Made by a program: the position numbers and the translations under genes
DNA from: Arthrobacter sp. ERGS1:01
GTDB lineage: Bacteria; Actinomycetota; Actinomycetes; Actinomycetales; Micrococcaceae
DNA: 64,000 bases
Direction of reading: 5' to 3'
Assembly (NCBI RefSeq): GCF_001281315.1
Contig: NZ_CP012477.1
Span: forward strand, 248,001-312,000
Notes under the pieces: model-generated
The model's database searches: none
What the model was told of the DNA's origin: nothing
Seen by the model: the letters and a program-made list of their open reading frames with translations, nothing else
Shown: positions 38,247 to 46,992 of the stretch, one piece after another
Position numbering within the stretch: position 1 is the first letter of the stretch
How the letters are laid out: every line of letters starts with the position of its first letter

Positions 38247-39115
38247 CCTCCATAACGCACCACACAATCCCCGTCCACGAACAAGCCGCCGCACTCAAGG
38301 TTGCGGCCCGGCGCACTGTTTCACGCCGCAGGGCGTGGATCTGGGCCGGACGGATCCTGCTCGCCGTCGTCGTGCTTGGCGGCTGGCAATGGTTCACCAT
38401 GGCCGGCTGGGTGGACAAGTTCTTCTTTGGCCAGCCCACGGAGGTCTGGAACTCCCTGGTCAAGCTCTTCACGGACGGCACGGCCTTCGGCACCATCTGG
38501 GAAAACCTGTGGATTACGGTGCAGGAGGCGTTGTTGGGCTTCCTGCTCGGCACGCTTACCGGCGTCGTGCTTGGCATCCTGCTGGGCTCCAACAAGTACC
38601 TTTCGGAGGTCGTGGGCCCCTACATCCGGATCGTGAACTCGATCCCGAGGATTGTCCTTGGCTCGATCTTCATCGTCGCGTTCGGCCTGGGCATGGGCCC
38701 GAAGGTGCTCCTCGCCGCAGTCCTGGTGTTCTTCGTGGTCTTCTTCAACGCCTTCCAAGGCGTGCGGGAGGTGGATCAGAACCTGATCTCCAACGTTCGC
38801 GTCCTGGGCGCCTCGCCGCTGCAGGTGGCCATGCACGTGACCATCCCGTCGGCCATGACCTGGATCATTGCCAGCCTGCACACCGCCTTCGGCTTCGCCA
38901 TCATCGGCGCGCTCGTCGCCGAGGTCCTCGGCGCCCAGCACGGCATCGGGTTGATCATCAGCCAGGCGCAAGGCACCTTCGACCCCAACACGGTGTTCGC
39001 ATGCATGGTGATCATCGCCGTCATCACACTCGGCGCCGAATACCTCATCAGCCTGCTGGAGCACTCCCTGCTCAAGTGGCGGCCGCCGAGCAAGTCCGAG
39101 GCCCAGGCCATCTGA
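38243..39115 (+). CDS. SsuC/TauC-type ABC transporter permease
   Basis: This 290-residue inner-membrane protein has six or seven hydrophobic segments and a BPD_transp_1 domain, with the EAA-like loop (LISNVRVLGASPLQVAMHVTIP). The ATG overlaps the ATPase TGA. The GLIISQAQGTFDPNTVFACM segment near the C-terminus is typical of nitrate/sulfonate-type permeases. A 6-bp hairpin at 39143-39157 lies before the binding-protein gene. Confidence 0.93.
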
Positions 39116-39180
39116 GCCCGTTCACCAACCCGGTTTTCAACGCCCGAAAAGTTCGGGACCAAGCAAAAGGAAAACGCATC

Positions 39181-40266
39181 ATGATCAAGCACAAGATCTA
39201 CGCCGTCGCGGCCACCGGAGCAATGGCGCTCAGCCTCGCAGCCTGCGGCGGCGCCGCCGGAAGCGGCAGCAACGCGGCCGATCCCTCGCTGCCAACCGTC
39301 AAGATGATGGTGGGCGGCATCGACAAGCAGATTTACCTGCCCTACCAGCTCGCCCAGCAGTTGGGCTTCTACAAGAAGTACGGCGTCAACGTGGAACTTT
39401 CCACGGAACAAAACGGCGGCGTCGGTGCCGAGGACGCCATGGCGTCCGGGCAGGTCGACATGGCCGGCGCCTGGTACGTCCACACCGTCGACTTCCAGTC
39501 GAAGGGCAAGGACGTCATCAACCTGGTCCAGCTTTCCGGAGCCCCTGGGGAACGCATCATGTGCGGCACCGACAGCGGGGTCCACTCGGCCTCGGACTTC
39601 AAGGGCAAGACCATGGGCGTCACCGACCTCGGTTCAGGCACCGATGAGCTGACCCAGTTCGTCGCCTCCAAGGCCGGGGTCACCAAGAAGGATTACCACA
39701 CGCTCGCCGTGGGTGCCGGATCCACGGCGATCGCCGCAATCCAGCGCAAGTCCGCGGACTGCGTCATGACCACGCAACCCACTGTCGGCGCGCTGGAAAG
39801 CAAGAAGCTCGGCTACACCGCAGTGGACCTGGCCACCTCGTCCGGCGCCACGAAGGCGCTGGGCGGCGATTGGCCCGCTGCCGGGGTCCTGGCCAACGCC
39901 AGTTGGGTCAAGGACCACGAGGACGCCGCCCAAAAGGTGGTGGACGCCCTGGTTGCGACCATGCACTGGATCAACACGCACTCGGCAACGGACATCGCCA
40001 ACGCGCTGCCGTCGTCGTACGTGCAGAACAGCACCATCAGCAAGGCCCAATACATTGCCGGGCTGACCACGGACAAGGGACAGTTCCTGCCCGACGGGAT
40101 CATGCCCGCCGGCGGACCCAAGGTCATCTTCGCCATGGAGAAGGGCAACGGGGTGGACACCTCCAAGGTCACCATCGCCGGCACGTTCACCAACAAGTAC
40201 GCCCTGGCCGCCAACAAGCTGGAGGGATTCACCACCACCACGGTTCCCGCCGGCGCCGACGGCTGA
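39181..40266 (+). CDS. NMT1/SsuA-type ABC substrate-binding lipoprotein
   Basis: The 361-residue lipoprotein has a signal sequence with lipobox LAAC and an NMT1/SsuA-like domain (IDKQIYLPYQLAQQLGFYKKYGVNV, then GVGAEDAMASGQVDMAGAWY). Substrates of the family include sulfonates, nitrate, thiamine precursors and aromatic acids. Given the divergent CitAB-type sensor, a carboxylate is possible, but this is inference. Placement last in the operon is less usual than first. The ATG follows AAGGAAAACGCATC. Confidence 0.92.
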   Translation: MIKHKIYAVAATGAMALSLAACGGAAGSGSNAADPSLPTVKMMVGGIDKQIYLPYQLAQQLGFYKKYGVNVELSTEQNGGVGAEDAMASGQVDMAGAWYVHTVDFQSKGKDVINLVQLSGAPGERIMCGTDSGVHSASDFKGKTMGVTDLGSGTDELTQFVASKAGVTKKDYHTLAVGAGSTAIAAIQRKSADCVMTTQPTVGALESKKLGYTAVDLATSSGATKALGGDWPAAGVLANASWVKDHEDAAQKVVDALVATMHWINTHSATDIANALPSSYVQNSTISKAQYIAGLTTDKGQFLPDGIMPAGGPKVIFAMEKGNGVDTSKVTIAGTFTNKYALAANKLEGFTTTTVPAGADG

Positions 40267-40310
40267 TCCGGAAACCGGCCGCAACCGCCGGTCGGAGACG
40301 CTTTGAAGGA

Positions 40311-40348
40311 CGAAGTGGCCCGCAGGGAAAACCCTGCGGGCCACTTCG
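40311..40348. terminator. 17-bp perfect stem with AAAA loop
   Basis: Bases 40311-40327 and 40332-40348 are exact reverse complements closed by four As. It lies 45 bases past the stop of the binding-protein gene and 34 bases before pyrE. It has no T-run, but is placed as a terminator or mRNA-end structure. Confidence 0.75.
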
Positions 40349-40381
40349 GGCGTGATGCCTCGTCCCACTAGAATGGAAGCC

Positions 40382-40948
40382 ATGACCCAGACTCTTGCCG
40401 CTGACCGCGCCCGCCTGCTCGAACTCATCAAGGAACTGGCCGTGGTTCGCGGCAAGGTGATCCTCTCCTCCGGCAAGGAGGCCGATTACTACATCGACCT
40501 TCGCCGCATCACGCTCCACCACGAAGCCTCCCGCCTCGCCGGCCGCGTCATGCTGGCCATGCTCGACGACGCCGGCATCGAGTTTGAGACCGCCGGCGGC
40601 CTGACCATGGGTGCAGACCCCGTGGGCACCGCCCTCATGCACGCCGCAGCCGACGCCGGCCGCGCCGTCGACGCGTTCGTGGTCCGCAAGGCCCAAAAGT
40701 CCTACGGCATGGGCCGCCAGGTGGAAGGCCCCGGCGTTGACGGGCGCGACGTGGTGGTCCTCGAGGACACCTCCACCACCGGCGGCAGCGCACTGACCGC
40801 CGTCGAAGGCGTGCGAAAGGCCGGCGGCAACATCAAGGCCGTCGCCGTGATCGTGGACCGCAACACCGGCGCCAAGGAGCGCATCGAGGCCGAGGCCGGC
40901 GTTCCCTACCTGTTCGTCTTCGGCAAGGACGAGCTCGGCCTGGAATGA
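40382..40948 (+). CDS. pyrE: Orotate phosphoribosyltransferase
   Basis: The 188-residue enzyme makes orotidine 5'-phosphate in pyrimidine synthesis. The PRPP-binding motif VVVLEDTSTTGGSAL is near residue 120, and the N-terminal GKVILSSGKEADYYIDLR segment is typical. The ATG at 40382 gives the usual length. It is monocistronic and apart from the other pyrimidine genes, as in many actinobacteria. Confidence 0.96.
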   Translation: MTQTLAADRARLLELIKELAVVRGKVILSSGKEADYYIDLRRITLHHEASRLAGRVMLAMLDDAGIEFETAGGLTMGADPVGTALMHAAADAGRAVDAFVVRKAQKSYGMGRQVEGPGVDGRDVVVLEDTSTTGGSALTAVEGVRKAGGNIKAVAVIVDRNTGAKERIEAEAGVPYLFVFGKDELGLE

Positions 40949-40955
40949 CGCGTAT

Positions 40956-41115
40956 CCGGCGGAGTCGACGTTTTTCCGGCTGGGCCCACGAGCGCGAGGG
41001 ACCCGCTGCGAGCTTGCGAGCAGTGGGAGCGCTTGGGGACTATCCGACGCGTCGGCCGCGGGCGGCCTTTGGCGTCTCCTTTACGCCGGACTACAAAAAA
41101 CGTCGATTCCGCCGG
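40956..41115. repeat. Long inverted repeat flanking an intergenic element
   Basis: CCGGCGGAGTCGACGTTTTT (40956-40975) is repeated in reverse at 41096-41115 with one mismatch, 120 bases apart. The enclosed DNA is non-coding and itself repeat-rich. The layout resembles a small inverted-repeat-bounded element, but no transposase or target duplication is recognised. Confidence 0.6.
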
Positions 41116-41177
41116 TGATCGGGCTTGGCGAGGCCGGTTTCGACAAGCTCAATCACCGGTGGGAGCGCTTGGGGACT
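41023..41177. repeat. 19-bp direct repeat with a nested palindrome
   Basis: GTGGGAGCGCTTGGGGACT is perfectly repeated at 41023-41041 and 41159-41177. The second copy abuts the stop codon of the DUF4242 gene. Between them, 41112-41127 and 41144-41159 form a 16-bp imperfect hairpin related to the dispersed repeat at 28524. Confidence 0.8.
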
Positions 41178-41426
41178 CTAAACCGACGTCGTGATTTCGT
41201 GGATTTCGTCGGCGGTGTGGCCGGCGCGTTCGTGAACGCGCTGCACGGCCTCCGCGGACGGACCCTCCGAGAGGCAGAAGACCTTTCCGCTGACGGGATC
41301 GGCCCAGGCGTTCTTGAAGACCACGCCTTCCTCTCCCTGGATGGCCAGGTCGGCCTCGTGGGCGGCCTTGAGATCGTCGGCAGAAATGCCCTTCATACTG
41401 TTGTGGACGTCCATGAACTCGGGCAT
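41178..41426 (-). CDS. DUF4242 family small protein
   Basis: This 82-residue protein matches the DUF4242 (SCO4226-like) family: EFMDVHNSMKGISADDLKAAHEADL, GVVFKNAWADPVSGKVFCLSEGPS and VQRVHERAGHTADEIHEI. Some relatives bind nickel through His residues. The ATG at 41426 has AAGGAAG six bases upstream. It is transcribed alone, opposite to pyrE and tdk. Confidence 0.88.
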   Translation of the reverse strand: MPEFMDVHNSMKGISADDLKAAHEADLAIQGEEGVVFKNAWADPVSGKVFCLSEGPSAEAVQRVHERAGHTADEIHEITTSV

Positions 41427-41558
41427 GGCGCACTTCCTTAGTCGTGAAGGTTTCACGAGTGGCTGATGATCGTTCAACTCTATTGCGCCGGTGATCGGGA
41501 CACTAGGAGTACGGGCCCGTAACTTCCGCACTGTGCACCACCTATTGAAAGGACCGTT

Positions 41559-42185
41559 TTGGCGAAGCTGTATTTCCGTTTCGGCGCCATGAATTCCGGC
41601 AAGTCGACAGGGCTTTTGCAGGTGGCGTTCAACTACGAGGAACGCGGGCAGCGGGTGCTGCTCGCCAAGCCGGGCATCGACACCAAGGGTGCCGGGGAGA
41701 TCGTCTCCCGGCTCGGCATGACGCGCAACGTGGACTTCCTGATCCAGCCCGAGGATGACGCCCGGGCCGTCTTTGCCACGCACGCCGCGGGCGACGACCC
41801 CGACGCGCTGCTGGAGCACATGGCGCTGCCGCCCGTCGCCTGCCTGCTGGTGGACGAGGCCCAATTCCTCACGCCCGCCCAGGTCGATGACCTGTTCCGT
41901 ATCGCCGTGCTCGACGGCGTCCCCGTCATCGCCTACGGCATCCGCACCGACTTCCGCACCCGCGCCTTCCCCGGGGCGGCCCGCCTGCTGGAAATCGCCC
42001 ACGCCCTCGAGGAGTTGAAGACCATCTGCCGCTGCGGCCGCAAGGCGGTCTTCAACACCCGCCGCGTTGGTTCGGAAATCGTGTTCGACGGCGACCAGGT
42101 CGCGATCGACGGCGAGGACGTCCGCTACGAATCCCTGTGCGGCAACTGCTACCTGGAAGCCTCGGGCGGCAAGCTCTTGTCCTAG
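41559..42185 (+). CDS. tdk: Thymidine kinase
   Basis: The 208-residue enzyme has the P-loop GAMNSGKST at the N-terminus, the lasso and DEAQFL motif and two CxxC pairs (CRCGRK and CGNC) that bind structural zinc. It salvages thymidine to dTMP. The TTG start at 41559 has GAAAGGA six bases upstream. The next gene starts after an AT-rich regulatory gap. Confidence 0.95.
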   Translation: MAKLYFRFGAMNSGKSTGLLQVAFNYEERGQRVLLAKPGIDTKGAGEIVSRLGMTRNVDFLIQPEDDARAVFATHAAGDDPDALLEHMALPPVACLLVDEAQFLTPAQVDDLFRIAVLDGVPVIAYGIRTDFRTRAFPGAARLLEIAHALEELKTICRCGRKAVFNTRRVGSEIVFDGDQVAIDGEDVRYESLCGNCYLEASGGKLLS

Positions 42186-42230
42186 ACCCGGTCGTAAGCG
42201 GCGGCCCGGGGCTCCAAAATCAGCATTCCT

Positions 42231-42283
42231 GTGAAGAAATTTAGAATAATCAAGAAAAACGTTGACTTGCTAAAAATCTTCAC
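42231..42283 (+). promoter_or_regulatory. Inverted repeat, candidate XRE-regulator operator
   Basis: GTGAAGAAATTTAGA (42231-42245) pairs with 42269-42283 at 12 of 15 positions, including a perfect GTGAAGA/TCTTCAC outer core. The right arm covers the spacer of the promoter at 42262-42289. This placement fits autoregulation by the XRE-cupin protein encoded next. Confidence 0.5.
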
Positions 42284-42289
42284 TATAGT
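42262..42289 (+). promoter_or_regulatory. Promoter of the XRE-cupin regulator gene
   Basis: TTGACT (42262-42267) and TATAGT (42284-42289) are 16 bases apart in the most AT-rich part of the region, 36 bases before the start codon. This is a near-consensus housekeeping promoter. Confidence 0.72.
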
Positions 42290-42291
42290 TG

Positions 42292-42307
42292 TGTGAGTTG
42301 GATCACC
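42292..42307 (+). promoter_or_regulatory. CRP-like site TGTGA-N6-TCACC
   Basis: TGTGA (42292-42296) and TCACC (42303-42307) are inverted and six bases apart, matching 9 of 10 consensus positions. The site lies just past the -10 element, around the expected transcription start, a position more typical of repression. Confidence 0.5.
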
Positions 42308-42324
42308 TACTGAAGGGCAGGCCA

Positions 42325-42930
42325 ATGACCACCGAGATTTCCGCTCCCGCCGCCCCGGCAACGAGTGAATTGCTGACCACCGTCGGCAACAAGGTTCGCG
42401 CCATGCGCAAGGAAAAGGGCATGACCCTCGCGGACCTCTCGGAAATCACCGGGCTCAGCCCGGCAATCGTGAGCCAGATCGAGCGCGGCCTGGCGAACCC
42501 TTCCTTCACCACCCTGGCGCAGCTGGCCCACGGCCTGGACATTCCTGTCGGCAAGTTCTTCATCGGCCAGGAAGCCTCCAAATCCCCGGTGGTTCGCAGC
42601 TCCGAGCGGAAAAACCTCAAGGGCGTCACCCGCGAATCCGTCGGCGGGGCAGTTCACGAACTGCTTACGCCGGGGGTCAACGGTGGCATCGAAGCCCAAT
42701 GGATCATGACGCCGCCCGGCCATGACACCAGCTCGACTCCCTTCAGCCACAGCGGCGAGGAGTTTTGCTACATCATCTCCGGCCGGAAGGACGTCTTCCT
42801 GGACGGCGTCCGCCACACACTCGGCGAGGGTGACTCCATCACCTACTCCTCGGAGATTCCGCACTGGTACAAAAACAGCTACGAAGAGGTATGCGTAGCG
42901 ATCTGGGTTAACGCACCGCACGCCTGGTAA
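42325..42930 (+). CDS. XRE-family regulator with C-terminal cupin domain
   Basis: The 201-residue protein has an N-terminal XRE helix-turn-helix (VRAMRKEKGMTLADLSEITGLSPAIVSQIERG, about 20-75) and a C-terminal cupin domain (about 110-195) that binds a small ligand. This class controls local catabolic genes. The ATG at 42325 follows GAAGGGCAG. It is separated by 166 bases from the MHS transporter, so it may control that promoter as well as its own. Confidence 0.93.
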   Translation: MTTEISAPAAPATSELLTTVGNKVRAMRKEKGMTLADLSEITGLSPAIVSQIERGLANPSFTTLAQLAHGLDIPVGKFFIGQEASKSPVVRSSERKNLKGVTRESVGGAVHELLTPGVNGGIEAQWIMTPPGHDTSSTPFSHSGEEFCYIISGRKDVFLDGVRHTLGEGDSITYSSEIPHWYKNSYEEVCVAIWVNAPHAW

Positions 42931-43096
42931 AACGGCCACCCGGCCGCCCCCAAGTCCTTAACCCCTGCATTTATTGCGCCCAAAAATGGGCTCAATCCTT
43001 CCTTGCCACCTTCGCATCCGCCCCTGCAGTCCCATTCCGCGATGCGTCATACCCTCTGGCGTCCCCCCCCATGGGCGCCACAGTAAGGACAAGAAA

Positions 43097-44392
43097 ATGC
43101 TAGACACCGTCGTCACAGCAAATAAGTCGTCCCAAAGGCTCACCCCCCAAGTTCGCAAGGGGTTGCTCGGTTTGGGGCTCGGCAACGCCCTTGAATGGTA
43201 CGACTGGATGGTCTTCGGCCTCCTCTCCGCCTTCATCGGACCAAACTTCTTTCCCTCGGCGGATCCGCTGTCCGCAACCTTGAACACGCTGGCCGTGTTC
43301 GCCGTCGGATTCGCCTTCCGCCCGCTGGGTGGAATCCTCTTCGGCACCCTCGCCGACAGGATCGGCCGCCGCCGGGTCATGCTGATCTCCATCTCCATGA
43401 TGGCGGGGACCACGCTCGTCATCGCCCTCACCCCCGGCTACAGCGTGATCGGCCCCTGGGCCGGCATCATCCTGGTGGCCTGCCGCATCGTCCAGGGCAT
43501 CTCCACCGGTGTTGAGGCGCCACTGTCCACGGCGCACGCCGTGGAACTGGTCCCTGCCGGCCGCGAAGGCCTGGTCGCCGGCATCATGGGCTTCTACGTC
43601 AACATCGGCATCCTGCTGGCATCGCTGGTCAGCTTCCTGTGCAGCCTGACGATCGGCGGGGCAGCCATGGGCGCCTGGGGATGGCGTGTGCCGTTCATCG
43701 TCGGCGCCATCTTCGGCATCGTCGTCGTCTACCTGCGCCGGGCACTGCCCGAAACCATGCACCCGGAAGAAATCGAAAACAGCACCACCAAGGCCGTCTG
43801 GTCCGGGGTTGGCAAACACTGGCTCAGCGTCCTGGCCATCATCTTCATCGTCGGCGCAGTCCAGGCCTACAACTACGCATGGAACGTGGGCCTGCCCAGC
43901 GCCGCCCGCAGCAACTTCAAGGAAGACCCCACCGCAGTCTTCGCCGTCACCACCGCACTCGGCGTGGTCCTGGTGATCGGCAGCTGGATCATCGGCAAGC
44001 TCGCCGACGGCAAGGCCATGTCCCGCTGGTTCCTGTGGACCCGCTGGCTCGCCGTCCCCTCCGTATTCCTGATGCTCCTCTACACAAAGCCCGGCATGCT
44101 CGGCTTCGCCGCAGTGGTCCTGGGCGGCTCGGTCATCCTGGTGCTGAACATGACCCTCTACAACGTCGTCAGCACCTCGCTCATGCCCAAGAGCTGCCGT
44201 GGCACGGGGGTCTCCCTCGGCTACGGAATCGGCGTGGCAGTCTTCGGCGGCACCGCATCCTATCTGCTCGTCTGGCTCCAGTCCCAGCACCTTGACTGGA
44301 TCTTCCCGGTCTACGTTGCCGTGCTGTCGGTACTGAGCATCATCTTCTACCTCCTCGCCCGCCGCGCCAACGGCATCTTTGTCGGAAAGTAA
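43097..44392 (+). CDS. MFS transporter, metabolite:H+ symporter type
   Basis: The 431-residue protein has twelve hydrophobic segments and the metabolite:H+ symporter hallmark GLGNALEWYDWMVFGL at the N-terminus, then GGILFGTLADRIGRRRVM between segments 2 and 3. Relatives import organic acids, shikimate or betaines with protons. It is the first structural gene of the catabolic cluster. The downstream gene starts ten bases after its stop, so transport and breakdown are linked. Confidence 0.93.
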   Translation: MLDTVVTANKSSQRLTPQVRKGLLGLGLGNALEWYDWMVFGLLSAFIGPNFFPSADPLSATLNTLAVFAVGFAFRPLGGILFGTLADRIGRRRVMLISISMMAGTTLVIALTPGYSVIGPWAGIILVACRIVQGISTGVEAPLSTAHAVELVPAGREGLVAGIMGFYVNIGILLASLVSFLCSLTIGGAAMGAWGWRVPFIVGAIFGIVVVYLRRALPETMHPEEIENSTTKAVWSGVGKHWLSVLAIIFIVGAVQAYNYAWNVGLPSAARSNFKEDPTAVFAVTTALGVVLVIGSWIIGKLADGKAMSRWFLWTRWLAVPSVFLMLLYTKPGMLGFAAVVLGGSVILVLNMTLYNVVSTSLMPKSCRGTGVSLGYGIGVAVFGGTASYLLVWLQSQHLDWIFPVYVAVLSVLSIIFYLLARRANGIFVGK

Positions 44393-44402
44393 GGAAAAAA
44401 CC

Positions 44403-45767
44403 ATGACACACCTCGATCTGCGCATCACCACGGACGATCTGAAAGCCCCCGTCATCAACCGCTCCCAGGTACTGGTCGTCGGCGGCGGCCCCGCCGGCGT
44501 CGCCGCCGCCGTGACGGCCGCCCGCTCCGGGGCCACCGTAACCTTGCTGGAACGCTACTCATCCCTGGGCGGCCTCGCCTCCGGCGGCATGGTGCTGGTG
44601 CTCGATGACATGATCAACGGTGCGGACATCACCGTCACCGGCATCGTCTCCGAGTATGTGGAGCGCCTGCAGGCACTGGGCCTGGCCGTGGTTCCGCCGG
44701 TCGAGGACCGCAAGACCTCCGAGGAACTCTGGAACAAGTGGGGCCGCTACGGCACCTTCGACTTCCACTCGCACACCACGCCCAAGCCCATCTGTTACGC
44801 CGCCGCCTTCGACCCCGACGGCTGGAAGCGGGTCTCCAACGACCTGGTTCGCGAGGCCGGCGTCAACCTCCGCCTGCACTCCTGGTTCTCCCGCCCCATC
44901 GTGGACAACGGCGTCATGAAGGGCGTGGTGTGCGAAACCAAGTCCGGGCCGCAGGCGTTCCTGGCCGACGTCGTCATTGACACGACCGGCGACATCGACG
45001 TCGCCTCCCGGGCCGGCGCCAGCCACATCAAGGACAGCTACATCACCACCCTCGTCTTCCGCCTCGGCGGAGTGGACACGGACGTGGCCGAACGATTTGA
45101 ACAGGCCAACCCCAAGGAGGCCCGCGCCATCAACCGCAAGATCAAGCGCCTCCTCGGCGGCGCCTGGGAACTGTGGTGGCTAAAGACGCCGATCGAGGGA
45201 GTTGTCTGGTGCAACGCGCCGCACATGAGCGGCTACGACGGCACCGACCCGGCGGACCTGACCGCGGCCGAATTTGCCGCCCGCGACCGGATCAGCGAGG
45301 CCGTGGAGTACGTCAAGGAAAACCTGCCCGGCTTCGCCAATTGCCACATCCTGGACGTCGCACCGCAAATGGGCGTCCGGCAGACCCGCCTGCTGCAGGG
45401 CGAGTACGTCATGACGAAGGACGACGTCACCACGCGCCGGCACTTCGCCGATTCCGTGGCCCGCGGCCGCGACTACTACTACCCGTACCGCACGCTGCTG
45501 CCCAAGGAAGTGGACCAGCTGCTGGTGGCCGGACGCCACTTCTCCGCCACCCCGGAGGCGCAGAAGATGTCGCGTGAAATCCCGCCCTGCATGGCCATGG
45601 GCCAGGCGGTGGGCGTTGCCGCGGCACTCGCCGTGCAGGATGGCGTGACGGTTCGCGAGGTCTCCGCCCTGGACATCCAGGCCGGCATGCGCCGCCACAA
45701 CGCCGACCCCGGGGACATACCCTCCGCGAACGCCACGATCGACGCCGATGCGGCGGTGGCGGTATGA
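44403..45767 (+). CDS. FAD-dependent oxidoreductase (FAD_oxidored type)
   Basis: This 454-residue flavoprotein has the FAD-binding motif VLVVGGGPAGVAAAVTAARSG about 20 residues from the start and ends in a second FAD segment (QLLVAGRHFSATPEAQKMSREIPPCMAMGQAVGVAA). It fits PF12831-type proteins whose substrates are mostly unknown. It may oxidise the imported acid or its first product. The stop overlaps the CoA-transferase start by four bases. Confidence 0.9.
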   Translation: MTHLDLRITTDDLKAPVINRSQVLVVGGGPAGVAAAVTAARSGATVTLLERYSSLGGLASGGMVLVLDDMINGADITVTGIVSEYVERLQALGLAVVPPVEDRKTSEELWNKWGRYGTFDFHSHTTPKPICYAAAFDPDGWKRVSNDLVREAGVNLRLHSWFSRPIVDNGVMKGVVCETKSGPQAFLADVVIDTTGDIDVASRAGASHIKDSYITTLVFRLGGVDTDVAERFEQANPKEARAINRKIKRLLGGAWELWWLKTPIEGVVWCNAPHMSGYDGTDPADLTAAEFAARDRISEAVEYVKENLPGFANCHILDVAPQMGVRQTRLLQGEYVMTKDDVTTRRHFADSVARGRDYYYPYRTLLPKEVDQLLVAGRHFSATPEAQKMSREIPPCMAMGQAVGVAAALAVQDGVTVREVSALDIQAGMRRHNADPGDIPSANATIDADAAVAV

Positions 45768-46992
45768 GTACCATGGCCGAGGAACGCACCATCGCACCCC
45801 AGCTGGCCGGGCCGGCGCAGCCGCTGGCCGGCATCAAGGTCATCGACTTCACCCAGGTCTTCATGGGGCCCAGCTGCACCCAACTCCTGGGCGATTACGG
45901 CGCCGACATCATCAAGGTGGAACGCCCCGGCGCGGGGGACATCTCCCGCAATTCCTTCCCCGACGCCGACGGCCAGGACAACCCGATCTTCCTGGCCATC
46001 AACCGCAACAAGCGCAGCATCAGCGTCGACACGCGCACCGAGGACGGCAAGGCCGTGCTGCGTCGGCTCATGGAGGACGCCGACGTCGTCGTCAGCAACT
46101 TCCGTGCCGGCGTCATGGAACGCATGGGCTTCGGCTACGAGGACCTGAAGGAGTTCAACCCCAGCATCATCTGGGCCTCCGGCACCGGCTTCGGCACCGA
46201 GGGTCCGTACTCGCACAAGGGCGGCCAGGACGCGATCGCGCAGGCATACTCGGGCGTCATGTGGCGCCGGAACGACGACGACGTTGCCCCCGTGATCTAC
46301 CCGACCACCCTGTGCGACTACACCACGGGGATGCACCTGCTGCAGGGCATCCTGCTGGCGCTGCGCACCCGCGACGTCTCCGGCGTCGGGCAAAAGGTGG
46401 AGGTGACCATGTACGACTCCATGCTGCACATGCAGATGCAGGAGGCGTGCATGCAACTGAACCGGGGCTACGAGGTGAACTGGGGGCCATGCCGCTCAGC
46501 GGGGTCTTCACCACCACCGACGGCGCCATCTGCATGGTGGGCGGCTTCACCGCGGACCCGCTGCTGCACATCTCCCGGGCGCTGGGCCTCGACGAGGACC
46601 TCACCGAACGCCCCGGTTTCGGCACCCTTGAACAGCAGTTTGAGAACAAGCCGGCGCTGCAGGCCATCTTCCGGGAACGCTTCGCCACCAACACGACGGC
46701 GTACTGGACCGGCCGGCTCGAGGACGAGGGCCTGCTCAACGCCCCCGTGCTGACCCTGGAACAGACCCTCGCGGATGAACAAACCCGCGTCAACGGCATG
46801 ATCGTGGAGGTTGAACACCCCACGGTGGGCACCGTCAAGATGCTCAACGCCCCGATCCGCCTGTCCGCCACCCCGGCATCGATCCGGCGCAGTGCACCCC
46901 TCCTGGGGGAGCACAACGCCGAGGTGCTCAAGGAAAACGGATTCGACGACGACGCAATCGCCCGCCTGCAGAGCCTGGGAGTCCTGAAATGA
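45764..46992 (+). pseudogene. CaiB/BaiF-type CoA-transferase, broken by one frameshift
   Basis: Two frames encode one complete 409-residue formyl-CoA transferase-type (CaiB/BaiF) protein. The first part holds the N-terminal KVIDFTQVFMGPSCTQLLGDYGADIIKVE and the catalytic Asp in GGQDAIAQAYSG. At 46481-46486 the run TGGGGG lacks one G, so the frame shifts. The rest (AMPLSGVFTTTDGAICMVGGF onward) lies in the second frame to 46992. Adding one base makes the length a multiple of three. The end overlaps the next start by four bases, which supports an originally intact gene. Without the repair the product lacks its C-terminal third. Confidence 0.85.

Noticed and set aside
41115..41441. Plus-strand frame over the DUF4242 gene
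   Set aside because: The minus-strand frame matches a known family and has a good ribosome-binding site, so this is its shadow.
43100..44536. Minus-strand frame of 478 codons under the MFS gene
   Set aside because: It is antisense to a clear twelve-helix transporter, and its Asp/Gly/His-rich composition is typical of antisense shadows.
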